Source: Sipunculus nudus (taxonomy: Eukaryota > Annelida > Sipuncula > Golfingiida > Sipunculidae). Taken from it: DNA of 64,000 nucleotides. The stretch is from NCBI GenBank assembly GCA_026874595.1, contig CM049310.1:18330058-18394057 (forward strand). The letters are read 5' to 3'. This document shows, piece after piece, positions 10,983-25,400 of this stretch (positions are counted from its first letter, which is position 1; each line of letters opens with the position of its first letter). The notes under the pieces were generated by a model. The model had not been told where the DNA came from. It made no database searches and saw nothing but the letters and a program-made list of their open reading frames with translations. A program made the position numbers and the translations under genes.

Positions 10983-13900
10983 GTGAGTACTTCCTTGGTC
11001 ATCTTTGGAATCACTATGCTGTGTAGAGGTTTTGTACTCAAACTGGAAACCTTGAATACTCATAAATATAATAAATGAAAAGCATGCACCTTGAACATTC
11101 TTTAAATTTGGGTGTTGAGGTACATACTTGCCACCAGCCTCCGACCTACTATTCCAGCCAGCAGCACCCAGTGACAATTGATATTGACAGTTTGGTCCAT
11201 GCAGCACTAACTCCAGTGTAAAGGAACACCATTTTGCCAGACCCCATTGCATATTCTCATATGATGAATATTTTTATTTAATTTGTAAGTTTAACCTGTG
11301 TTTCTTTTTCCATTAACTGGGCCATGTCTCACCTGCATACTGGAGAGTGCTTGGCATGACACAATTATTCAATTTATTGTGAACCCTGACTGTCAGCAAC
11401 AGAAGAAAGTGCTTGTTGTTCAAGGCATATTTCATTTAATTCCAATCCATTGAAAAGGTGAACTTTCAGATCTCCCCCACATTACAAATAATGAAAAATA
11501 CAATGAAAAATACACAAAAACAAAATATTCTTGCACATTATGGTAAATTTGAAACCCAAGCTACAATGGTACCCCATGCTTTTATTGCTTCACTAAGAGC
11601 TCCATTATTTGCACAGCAACAGAGCCATAATAAAGTGGAGTATCAGTCTAAACCCCAACCCAATTCTGACTTTTAAAGGAAATAAGTTAAAGGCCAATTC
11701 GTATGTTACACCAGCCTATATTCAATCACAGGGTACTAAACAAAAAGATTGCTGGGTGTAGCCATTATGACGCTGCAACATAACAACACAGCTTAACCAA
11801 TCCTCAGAAATGTCAAAACAGAAGTGAATGATTGAAAGTTTGATATGATGGTATGATGCATCTGAAGCAGAAAGGCAAATTTTCCAGTGGAAAGGCAAAA
11901 GTAGATTTATTCTGTAGGAAAGGTGAACATTTCAAAGTATTACAACCCCTGGTTATATTGTAACTATTACTTAAAATGCAACAAGTTGATTGAAGTGAGG
12001 TTCCACTGATAAGCTCTGGGTAAATATATATGCCTTGTGTTTTTATAGCCTACTCAGAAGATGTGTCTATTGTTTAACTACTGAATTATTTTGGATTTAG
12101 ATATCGATACCTGTGATCACAAAGGTCATAATATTGTATGTGAATTTATTTTGAAATTAGAACATAGATGAAAGAAATTCCAAATTAACAGGAAATCCAG
12201 TTTCATGATTTTTAGCTCAGCTGACTATAAGTCATCTGAGCTATAGTTGTTGTCCATTGTCCGTCTGTCCGTCCGTCCGTCCGGATGTCTGTCCGTAAGA
12301 CTGGCACGTTTCGACACCATTGGACCTACGAATCTGAAATTCGCCATACAGTTAGATGTCCCCAAAATCTCCTACCATGCCAAAAATTGGGTCAATAGGA
12401 CTTTGTTCCTTTGAGATATTAAGGAAAAACCTCAATTTTTTATTAGAAATCTATTTTCACACTTCAGGACTGCCTAATATCAAAACCACTCATCTGGTTT
12501 TCTTCATATTTACCATAAATATTCCTATATATAGTTCCTATGTACATGCCAGAAATTAAGTCAGTATTATTTGATTTAAAAAAGTTATGGGCCAAAACAT
12601 AATGGACTTTGTAAAAAAATCAGGAAAGATATTTGGTCACCTAAGACCAAAAGTGTTTAAGGTAGGGACTTTTTTTCAGTAATACAACTTTAATTGATCA
12701 AAATTTAATTGTATACCAAAAATTAGATCAAAATCTGTTAAATTTTTAAAAATATTTGCAAAAATATAAAATTGGTACCTTAAATTTTGCCCAAGTTTGA
12801 CCATGGCACGTTTTTTTCCTGTAAGTACTGTGGAGTTAATTTTCACAGCATGTTTTTGTTAGCATTTTGTCTGTTAACACCAAAAATTTGAAACCAGTTG
12901 ATCAAAAACTGTAGATTTTATTCAAGTTTTCAAGCACCATGTCACATATTGTTTACATCAAGCTAGTGTTATGCAGTTTGCTAGAGCTCAGCTCCCCAGC
13001 TTCAGCTCTAAGTTCTTAAATTTGGCATACAGTTAGATGTCTCCAAAATGCCCTACCATGCCAAGAATTTGATCACTAGGACTTAATTCCTTCAAAATAT
13101 TAATGAAAAACTTCATTTTTCCATTAAAAACCCATTGTTACACTGTAAGACTGCCTAATATCAAAACCACTGATCTGACTTTGATCATATATAATATACA
13201 TATTTTTCTATACATTCACTATGCACATGCCAGAAATGATGTCAGTAATGCGTAATTGTTTTAAGTTATGGGCCCAAACATAATGCACTTTTTAAAAAAT
13301 CAAGAAATATAATTACTCCCTTAACAAGAGGATTGCTGAAGCTAGAGATTTTTTGTCAGGGATGTAACATTATTTAATCAAGATTCAATTGAATACCAAA
13401 AATTAGTTCTGAATTGTTCAAATTTTATAGGTTATAAGTATAAATATAAAATTAGTACCTTAAATTTTGCCCAACTTTGACCATGGCACGTTTGTTTCCT
13501 GAAAGCACTGTTGATATAATTTTCATATCATGCTAACATAAGGATTTCATCTTTGTAGTTTAGAAAACTGAAAGAAATTGGCCAAATATTGTAGCTTTTA
13601 TTAATGTTTTTATGAGACCATGTCAGACCCAGGCTCAATCCAGCCCCTCTTCAGTCACCTGTATGTTGACCATGTTGACCTTTCATCAGATTATGCATGC
13701 TTGTGCGAAGCATACACTGGGGCAGCCAGGCAGCTAATGCCCAGCCACAGTTGATCCAGGTGTCTAACCCAACTCATCTAGTAGTTGTTTTGAAAAAACA
13801 ACATAACAATAAACAATAAATTAATAATTTTGTATTGGTTTTTTATAACAAATTAAATAAAAATTAATAGAAAAGGAATTTGTTAGTTGATGAGTAACAG

Positions 13901-16900
13901 AAAATTAACTTGCAGTTACTGATGATGTAAGAATCTTGTATGGATGGATAGAATGTCAATGTTATTCCAAATAACACCATGCAGATACCTATGGTATTTT
14001 TCAGTTAAATTTTAATGATAAAAAAAATAAATCATATTATTCAATACTAATCATTAGGGATCATATGAAGGAAATTAATGATAGACAAAGATGCAGTTGA
14101 TAATATTAATCTAGATTCCTACTGTGTCTAGTGTGTAGATTGATGTGAAAGTAGTCCAAAGTGAATATATTACATTTATTTTTTTTAATATAAATATCAG
14201 CCATAAAACCAGGTACTTATGATCATTATTTAAATTTGTGAATTTTGTACATTCTGGATTCTCAACATCATTGTTTGGCTTAAACTGAATAAATACTAGA
14301 CATGGTGTGAATGCTTTGCAAATGTATTTGAAAACGAATATGAATATGTACTGCATTAAAAAATTTTATTGTATAAGAATGGGAATTCAGGTAAAAATGA
14401 AAGTATTTGAATACCAGTGCAGATACTTTCAAAATGTATTCATGAATGCATTCATGAATATATTCTATAATATTATTTCAATAATCATTTCAGTTATATT
14501 TTATTTTAAAAAATCATATGATTTTCTTATTATTTTTTTTAATAAAAATTATATTGGCACAATATTTGTTATTTAATTTTAATAAATAGTTAAACTCTTT
14601 TATTATATGTGCTGCTTATAAGTTATATGGCCAAGTCAAAATCTGTGTGACAATAGCACTCCATTTGTTAATAAAATAAATGAAATCAATTCTCTTCTTT
14701 GTCTCCAAAGATACTATCAAAATCATACATAAGCTAAACACCAACAATTCATAATAAACTTATATTTATTACCACACAAAACCAGCATGTGTCTCTTTCA
14801 CAAATCATTTTTTTATCATATATAACAGCTGAGCGCCGTGACCCATGGGTCCCTTGTTTAATTGTAAAAACAATATGGTTTCTATAGGGATATTTAAATG
14901 GCCACAAAAAGTGTTTCAATATAATTTTTCTTGAATTTATCTCTAGAAGCAGGCTTAATACCATTGTTACAGTTGTGAACTTGTGATGCTATAGGGGCTC
15001 ATGAGCAACATGCAGCTTCAAGTCTAAAACATGACTTAAGTCACTCAGTTGAAACAGACCCAGAGGAAGCAAAAACAGTATGAAGATGTCCAATGTCTCC
15101 AGACAAAGTGCTTGAAAAATACAGGGAAAACTGCCTGGATAATATTTGTGAAGAAAGTGGGACTTATTATATTAGATTAAGAATTCAGATTCAAAGACAT
15201 ACCCTACAATGTAAAAGATACTTACTGTAGGAAATGTCATCTCTTATGAAAATAAGTAGGCCAGCACATATTTTTATTAATGTATATGAATCATTTTATG
15301 CTTTTCAGCAATTTGCAAAGAATGTTTTCATGATTTAGTTCATACATTTCTTTTTGTTCAGTTTCCTAAAAAGAAATTCCTGGAATTGTTCTACCCAGAT
15401 GTGTGTTAATCCTTGCAGTTTCACTCAAATTTATGTGCAAGTGCAATAATCCCTGAATTGTATAAAGGTCAGACAATCAATTCTATATAAGTGATTGTGT
15501 ATTATTTACAGATCATTTTTGCTTTGTGCTCTCACTCTGTCATGATTGATATCCAGAAACTTGCTCAATCATCAGAATCAGGACGACTTCTGCTGGCCAT
15601 AGTGTCAGCTGTCAGGTCAAGTAATAGCAGGTGCTGCCACCTGTATGTAGTTGCATAAACTACTATGTTGGTGCACGTCATATTACCAATAAGTCTGACA
15701 GCTTTGCAAGTACCTCCATGTTGACTCCTTGTTAACCAAAAACCAAAGAACAAAACTATAGATAAATTGTATGGACAGATTATTACAAAACAGGAGAGCT
15801 TGAAATTTATTTAGGTTTCATTTGCCTCAATCTGTGTTGATATGTGTTGTGAAGCTGGAAGTCTTCAATGTCTTTATAAGGATAAAGGAAACATTTGATT
15901 GAATAAATGTTAATCTGCATAGCCAGTAGAACCCCAAAATGACGACCACTTTGGTCAGTCCCAAAAGTGGTCATAATTTGGGGGTGGTTGTATTTCCTGT
16001 GTCATATATTCAAGACCAAGAAAAGTGGTCATACTTTGTGGGGGTGGTTGTAATTGTGGGGTGGTCACAATGCAAAATTCCACTGTACTTGGTCATAGCT
16101 ATGGGCCAAGTTATAGTAGGTGCTGCCACCTAGAAGCATTGTATGTCATTTTGTGAAATATGGTCATAATGGCAATCATGCAACATTCTCAAAATAGAAT
16201 AAGATATAGTTAGTTCAAACCTTCCCTGATTGATACCATTGAATGCAGTACTATTATAGGAAATGAACTTATATATGAAAACATGTAAAGAGTAATTTAT
16301 ATGATATGTTGGTCTCATTAATGTTACCAGAGAACAGTTGTACTTATCAACACAGTAAATATTATTAAGTTTATGTTGTATGTTTGTTTCTTGCAAATGT
16401 AATCAAACATCTTGAAAATAATCCTTACAAAATCACTGGTTCTATTAGAAGTGACAGTACCTTTTTAGTGAATGCAAAGTTACTGTACTTATACATTACC
16501 ATATTTCCTTGATCAGATGCCAGGTCTTAAATACTGTGGAAGTGGTTTTGTTAGTGGGGTTTTAATATTTGCACTTTTTAGCGGGAGCTAGATTTGCGCT
16601 AAAAACATACATTATTTCAAACAACCTAGACAGCTTTAATTAAGCTCCCCGCCTCTGAGGTATGACGGAGAGCCAGCCGCAATTGTTGTCAGCTCCATTT
16701 TTTGTTCACACATAGCAAACTATTTCTAGTAAGTGATCAGAGTTGTTATTGTTGAGAAATTCTACAACTTACTCAAATGTCAAACAGTGTCGCTGCATGT
16801 ACCACTACATCATCAAATGTGATTACTGTTGGTTAATTACATATTGTTTACACCTTGTGGTCAAGGAACTCACACTGAGTCTCAGTCACCCGTAACATGA

Positions 16901-19900
16901 ACACGGTCACCAGGAGCCTGTTAGCTGTCATATATATAATTGTTAAAAAATGGTAATAATTTGATACAAAATAAATTACCTGTACATAATGAATTGTGTG
17001 AAAATTTGAACTGTGCTAATGCTGCAAATGAAGAAAGTGTGAAAATTCAGACAAGCGAAATTAATCACTTCCACAGTAGTCACCCGCCTTATTTAGTAGC
17101 TGGGTCAAAACAATGTCTTAGAAAAATGAACAACAACCTTAAATTGACGCACGTGTTGTTCAGAGGCTGGGTACTAGAGTAGTGTCCTAGTTTGCCCCAG
17201 ATGTCTGTTCCTGTCACCATAATTTGTGAATTTATGGGTCAGATTTAACAAGGTCAGGAGATTGCTGTATGAATTTCTTGTTTTGTTTTTTGGTGTAAAA
17301 AAATGTTTTATTCCTCTGTAAATCTTTCTTATATATTACATGTTATGCCAGTTTTCCATAACAGACAGCCCATATTCCTGATTTGTCCATTATGATTAAA
17401 GTTGATCACCATTCCAAGCTAACATGGCACATACAATGTCAACAATTTTAAGGCTACCATTAAGACAAGCCCTGTCACCACTGTCACGCCAAATTGCACC
17501 CCTTGCCTTCATTTCTGTAGCACTTTTTGGTGCATCCCAAATGTTACAAAACGATCGGTGGAATATTTGTTGGCAGTGAATGTCACATACCAGTATATAT
17601 CAGATCAAATACGCTTGAATATGCTGTGTGAAGCTGAATCATTAAAAGTTGGGAGGAAAGTGTCATGAAAATGTAATTCAAAGTACTTTTTACGTATCAA
17701 ACCCCCATATTTTGATAGAATTAATGTTACCAGTTGTATGTGGTGTACCGTTATTAGAAAAGCATTCCCATGTTTAAATGCATAATATGTGGTGTAGGTA
17801 TCCTGTTCCATGGATCTCTCACAGAAACAAAGCACAGGGCGACAGCAAGGGAGCTAGGGTTACCTTGTGTTCAGATAGAAACAATGTTAACAAATGTATG
17901 CAGTGCACAATAAAACTATTAAAGGAACAGCCACTGAAACGTCTTGTGGACAACTGCAAAAGCCCTTGTTTATATTTCCTGGTAAATTCTTGTTATGACA
18001 CGCAAATGCGGCGATTGTGCATGTCCCATATGCCTATGACATATTAGGATATTTCATAAACACAGCCAAATTACCAGCCATGTTTTCAATTGTGTCCCCA
18101 AGTAGTGACTGGCAGGTTCATGTTTTGATGTGTTGTTTTGTGCATACTTTTGTCTGACGAGCCTTATAATGTATTTTTTAGCAAACCTGTGAGCTAATGC
18201 GATGGTGTGGCATTGTCAATCAGCCATCATCTGTATGTTAACCCATTCTATCTCAAAAAAGGCAGGAGTTAGCATCACCAAAGTTAATGCAACAAAACAG
18301 TCAACCCAAAAATTCTGTCGAACTGAGCATATTTTTTGCTATCTAGATATCCATACATTTTATAGGGGAAAAACCTTCTTCTGCAAAACTGTCCAGCCTA
18401 TTATCTCACAGAAATAATCCCAGAAACAATCTCTTTTAATCTCTTTGTTCGAATGGTTCCAGTTCGGTGATTTTTTGCAAAGTTACAAGAAGCTGAAATT
18501 ATTCATTTAGCAAAAATGCATACTAAAATAAGAATCTTAGAAATGGCTGGAGCTATCATCACCAACTTTTGGGCAAATGTTGGTCACATGAGTCATATTT
18601 GCAGTTGAGGTATTAGTGTCACCACCTGCATCAACCTTTTTGTACGAGGGTCATCGTTCATCAGTACATTAACCCTTAATTCCTCAGGAACAGCAGGAGC
18701 TAGCATCACCAAATTTTAAGCTAAAATCAGTCATACCGTATTTATTCCGATTTGGCGATCCCTCTTATTTCTCGACCCCAAAAAATATTTTGAAAGCATA
18801 ATTTCTAAAATGACTCTAATTTGGCGACTGCAGACGATGTTTTCTGTTGACGATGTTAAAGTGAAATGCCTCCGTCTCTCACGGGCACTGCAGTTTGTAT
18901 CGGACTAGATTCTTATTACATTGAGCATCCACATCAAACTTGTTTCCATTAAAATTTTTGATGCTACAAAGATGTGTTTTTCATAATATATAAACATGAT
19001 AAAGCGTTCAAGGTCAAAATGGGTGTCCTTGACGAATCAATTTCGTGTACCTTTCCTGGTATGCACGTGCCTCATGTGCAATTCACGTGGGATCTTTAGC
19101 AATAATATTTACAACATGCGAGAAAGTACACGCGGTGGAACAACTGTGACACACTTGGAACTGTCATCTTCGTTAAGTTTAAACGACTCCGGTTAGTTTT
19201 TGGATGGGTGACCGCTCGTACCAAACAGGGCCCGATCAAGGGCACACAAGCTAGGACCATTTCTGGTCATATATATTTTAACGCGCCTTTACTTTCCTCT
19301 ATTTATTATGTATTATGCTAATAAAAGTTATCTGATAATAGGCAGTTATTTTTTATTGTGTCTTCTTCAAACTTCCGTGCAGCTGCTTGTCCCTTTTCGA
19401 AATCGCCGCCTGGTGGGTTAACTTGAAACAGCTGGTAGTTACACGAGTAGCCATCTATGTCAAGTTATCGTACCTATATGCGAGGTAGTGGTCATTTTGT
19501 GAAGTGATTGAGCTCAGTTTGATTAATCATTTGCGGACTCCATATTATTGAGACGGTTAGAAGCCCGTTTGTAGGAAATACTGTTAAGCTAACAAAACAA
19601 GCTTATAAACGATTAAATTATCACTCAATTCATATGACCGTTCGAGTGTCAGAGCGGCTCTGCGTCTCTATGGAAGGTTATCAAACCGCATGCCTCTAAA
19701 ATCTCGACCACCGCAAATTCTACAGGAAGATAATTTCCAAATATCCTCCATTATCTCGACCTCTGAGAAAATTAATTATTTTTAAGTGGTCGCCAAATTA
19801 GAATAAATACAGTATATCAAATGTTGTGGAATTGAGCTTTTCGTGGTGCCCCCTGCATCAGCTTACATTTTACAGGGGAAGAAGTAAAAAAACTTTGAAA

Positions 19901-22362
19901 ATCTTACCTTTGAAAATCTTCTTCATTAAAATCATTTAGCCAAATTGTTCAATATTCCAAAGAAAAGATCCCAGAGATGAGCTCTCTCAAGTTTGTTCAA
20001 ATGTTCTGGGTTCAATGAATTTTGCCAGTTACAGGAATTTGAACTTAGTAATTTGGCCAAGTAAGCATACTACATAACAATCTCAGAAACAACAGGAGCT
20101 AGCATCACCAGGTCTTGTGCAAATGTTGGTCACATGACTAATGTTTGAAATTGAGGTTTTTGTGACGCCACCTACATCAGCCTGATTTTTATGTGCAAAA
20201 ACTTCATAATTTAGCCCCTTTCAGCTTCTAAATTAAAAATGTTTCATGATGCCACCGTCAAGTCAATTGGTTTAATTTTTTAAAGAATTATCTTAGGGAA
20301 GGGTTTTCTCAGTTGCATAAAAATAAGTCGACTTCATTGATTTTGGTAGTGTCAAAGAAAGCTGAAGTTGGTCTTTTGGCCAGGTAAGCCTATATCAATC
20401 TGAGGCTGCAATAGTCTTCTTCTGCAGAACTGTTATTTCAAATTCTGTAACATTGTACAAAAATTATTCTTAGATGGCCTTTATTCATATTTACTTAAAT
20501 GATATTGGGCAGAATTATTGGACATTTAACAATGAAAGGACTGTAAGATACTATGGTAAACAAAGCTGCTAGATTTATTGTAGTAGCATACATGTAGCTC
20601 TGTGGGTAAATAAGCAGAGCTGTACAGGCAACATAAATATTGTGTGTCCATATCCAACTTATGTGTAAGGTAAAACCTTGAATGAAATTTATTATTGTAT
20701 CCTGATTTTGCATTAATTAGGCATTTGTTATTATGTGTGGGTTGTAGTGGCCCGTCCAAGGTTGGTGGTTTTCTCCGGGTTCTCCGGTTTCCTCTATCTT
20801 TACCGACTAACGAGCGCCAACATCTGTGCCATGGAGTGTGCCTCGTATTAGTTATTACAACTAGTTGTACAATCCATGTAAAATAAACAAAGTTTATATT
20901 TTTATTTGTTATTATTCTAAAGAGTGCAGCCACGTACAGGTCAAGAGTTCACTCAGTGCAGCAGTTGCACCTGTACATTAGTTTGGATTCACTAGGGGAC
21001 AACTTTCTCCCTCAGACGAGCTTTGTCATCTGAGTGCATCTGACAGAGAAGTTTGATGTATCAGCCTGAAATTGTGCCTGTCTGTACCTCTCAGATACCA
21101 ATTGCAAGTGACCGTTACAGCCTTATGGCTATGCATTAGTATTGATGTCCAACTTCTCCACAAAGTTTCATGAAAATCATTTCAGTAGTTTTTGCATAAA
21201 ATCCTTCTGATATTATCATAAACAGACAAACAAACCAACAAACAGACAGCAGTAACAATATAACATCCTTGACAGAAGTAGTAAAGGTGAGCCCAGCTCA
21301 GCCCACACCACATTGAATCCACACTATATATTTTGAGAATTTTTGTGTCTGGCAGATGTTAGGGTCACCATATTAAAGAATTCTACTGTCTGTGACAAAG
21401 AGCAAGTCATCTTTCAATGGCACAATCAATGCATACTGCATGAGCTATGAAACACAGCCAGGTTTTATGCAACCTTTTACAATTGATAAATAATTTATCA
21501 ATTTCACATTGCCTCAAGCAGCTAAGCTTTAGATTCCTGAGTGGAAAGGAGCAACAAAAAATATTGCACTCCATTTTGACAGATCACTGACATGGCTTTA
21601 CTTTGTAACTTTATGTACATGTTTTTACTAATTATTTATTATAATGTTGAATTCAAGCAACTCCATCTGACTCCAGCTCACATTGGAGCCTAACTGTTCT
21701 CATGAGTATAAATTATATCAGAAAATATAATTCATAAACATAAGTCTACCTATTTGCTGACTAACTAATTACTTGGATTGGCATCATTTTACACTATTCA
21801 TGATGTTTAGTCCACCTGAGAATATGTTCCTACCTTAGAAAGTGTATCCGAATATTGGGACATAGGGTTTATACACAGTAATAAATTACACAATTATAGT
21901 CACAATTTGTGATTGCAATTTCATGGACTATTGCTTGAACCAGTTGCTCCTGAAAGAAAATAGGTACACAAATGTTAATCTACCCAAGCTGTAAATACTT
22001 TGAACTGCTAACAATGCCAAGCTCACCAGTTATCACCATGGCAACAGACTATTATGTTCAAAATTTTCTTCATTTGTCTCATTGCTAGAGGACTGCATTT
22101 TGTTCAGCTATTGTATAGAATATCATATATAAACAGCATAGCATTTCATAGGAGTGCTCAGATAATGAAGTTTTTATTAAACACAGGTAAACACTATATT
22201 TATTTTGTTTAATAAGCCCCAGATATCCTGAAATAGTGTGGTGTTATAAATATAGTTACCAAAGAGGGAATACATATTGTACTAAATGTAGGGGATAATT
22301 GTAGAGTATCCTGTATATGGCTACCAATAAACACCATAATAATAATAATAAAAATAATAATA

Positions 22363-22453
<91 letters not shown>

Positions 22454-25400
22454 CCCTGACAGTCGAGTGGTGACAAGCAGGGCTCTCACCAAGGGTGATC
22501 TGAGTTTGATTCCATGTCTGGACTGCTAAATACCACCATCTGCGGGATTGAGCATGCCTAGCATTACTTATCTTATACTGTTTGTAAAATCCATGTTAAA
22601 TAAATCAAGTTTAAATTTATCTGAAATTGCTGCTATGAAGATTTATATTTAAATTTATATATTACCACCTTCATGCACTGCAGCCTTCAAATAACATAAT
22701 GACTAACAGTGTGCCATGTGACAACCACACATTGTGTCGTGCATCATGCGCAATTAGTGTGTGAGGGGATTCCCCAGGCAGTGAGGCTATCACATATTAA
22801 GACTAGCTGCTTGGTGGTTTTATTTACACAATACCTGTCTGACTGTGGGGTGGCTGATTGTCTGTGTCACATTATAACACAGTGATCACACCACTGATGT
22901 AATGGTAGATCAGTATCGTTGGTGGGATTGGAACAACAGGAAACGATCCACTTTTTCTCCATGGCCCGGTTTGCTTATACTCACAAGTTGAGGCTTAGCT
23001 TCCTGCAATGAGTGTATTGTGGATCTGACCTAGATATCAAACCCTCAGCTACGGACTACACAGAGAAACCAATATTGGATCATTCAGAAGGGATATGCCC
23101 AGTGGATCCTGAATCCTTTATGAGAACTAGCCAGGCTGTTGATAAGCCAGGAGCAACCGTGGTACAGTGTTTACTGCTAGGTGAGGCAGGGTGTGACTCA
23201 GATTCATGTGGTCTGTGTGTAAGACACACATCAGGCTATATTGCTATACACTGTGCACGCTGCACTCAAGCACGTCACATTTTACGTAGACGTCGGTCTG
23301 CCAGGAGGTATATTCAGTGAGATACGCGCATACTGGTGTACATAACGTGGTAAGGGTCATTTCATACAGATAGCCATGGTTACTGTTATTAAACCTGTTG
23401 TGACAGTTTTGTATGGCATATGACTTAAGTAATATTACATTGTTGTTAGTATATGCCCCACAAACAATAGGTTTTCTTTGCCAGAGCCCTTTGTGCGTAT
23501 AACACAAAACCAGGATGTGATAGTTCTTTTCAGTGTGTGTGTTGCCATGTTTGCCTGTCAGGTTTACATCTTTTTTTGACATCCTTTATTCTTTTTCCCC
23601 ATGGTGAAGCTCAGATTCATACATTGATAATTACATGAAATCAAAATAACTGTGATCCATGATTAGTATTAAAGCTAGCAGTGATCCTGGTTCTATTAAT
23701 ATGAATAAGATTTAAGCATTGATCTGCTCCGTGTCTTTTATTACTGTACAGTGTCACAGAGTTTAAAATGTACAGGAGGCATCCTGGTTTGTTTTTGTAT
23801 GCTTGAAGGTGTCATAGGTTAACAAGAAACAAACAGTCACTGACCATGTTTCCTTTGTCTGGTGCTGCTGGTACCTTGTCAGCTTTGTTCCTTATGCTGT
23901 AGCTGTACCACAGTACTGCACATGTTTGTACATGCTTCTCATCGAGGAAGGGATGAATACAGTAAATATCTGGTCAGGTGTAAAATTGTCACCACTTAGG
24001 ACAAGACTATCTACATTTACATTATTTTCATTTTTAAATTCTTGGTCATTAAATTTGATATTTTATCTTGATTATATGTGGACACATAATTTATACAATT
24101 TATGGTTTGAAATTTCATCATTGACCTCTCATCAGAATCCATTCTTACATATGTAAATTAATTTCAATTTTGATTTTTGATTTATTAGTTATTATTGATG
24201 TGCTTTCCAAAAATGTAGAAACATTTTATCACTTGCATACACAAGAAATAGATATTAGGTTAGTTTTAATTATAATCAGAGATGGGGCCAGGTACTTTTA
24301 CCTGTACCTGTACCTAGGTACACATTTCAGAGTACCTGTACCTGTACATGTACCTGCCAGTCATGAGTAGAAGTACCTTGTACCTGTACCTGAAACTAAA
24401 AGTACCTGTACCTGGTACAAGGTACTCCAGGTACATTTTCACATTTTCATTTTTTTTTAATTTTCCTCTTTAAGTATTCAAATTGATTAACTGTTGTGTA
24501 AAATAATCAGCAGGCCATCAGTGTGATAATATACTTTATACTTATATTTAGAATTTACTTTAGCAAACGACTTCAGTATTGTTTGATAGAAAAAAAAGCA
24601 TGTTAACTTGCATATATATGTGAATTTATGCCGCTATTATTATCTTTAAAAACATCTTTGAAGTGATAAAAAAATAAATGTAACTGTACCTGTACCTAGG
24701 TACTTTCTAAAGTACCTGTACCTGTACCTAGGTACTCTATGAAAATCAAGTACCTGTACCTGTACCTGGCCAATTCACAAGTTCCTGTACCTGTACCTAG
24801 GTACTTTCACTTGTACCTGGCCCCAACCCTGATTATAATGAGTATTTTATGTCAAATTTAATATAATCTTTTGCCAGGCAAAGTACACATTCCGTACATT
24901 CAATATTAATGGCGATTTATGTTTAGGTCTTCTGGATATTTTCTAGTTGTAATTATTTTTTTTAGAAATTGACTTGGATGGAAATGTCACCCAAACAATT
25001 GTTCATGTCAATAAGTTATACATCATATGAACTTTATAAGCCACTATCACATCGTGTTTATAATTTGATAATACTGTGTGATTATACAAAGTTCTGTTGT
25101 CAATTGACTGAAATTAAAATGTCAACTTAATTGAGAAGCATTGTGACATTTATTTGTCTTTAATTATCTCAGCTTCTTTTAAGTCAGCTGAGCTATAGAG
25201 ATGGTCCTTTGTCAGTTGGTCCTTTTTTTCTGTTGGTCTATAAAACTGGCATGTTTAAAACTGTTGGACCTAAAAATCTGAAATTTGCCATACTGTTAGA
25301 TGTCCCAAAAATCTCCTAATGTACCATAAATTGGGTCACTATGACTTCGTTTCTTTGAGATATTAAGGAAAAACCTTAATTTTCCATTAAAAACCCATTG

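Noticed and set aside
14307-14576. Small ORFs repeated at 36417 and 56372
   Set aside because: They recur only because they lie in copies of the A-family element and have no domain or conserved start.
22452-22530. Possible tRNA gene
   Set aside because: A and B boxes are present, but no clear acceptor stem or anticodon arm, and the 3' part is shared with another dispersed copy; a SINE fits better.
23012-23320. 102-codon Cys/Arg-rich ORF
   Set aside because: No ATG, opens right after a stop, no recognised domain and no splice support.
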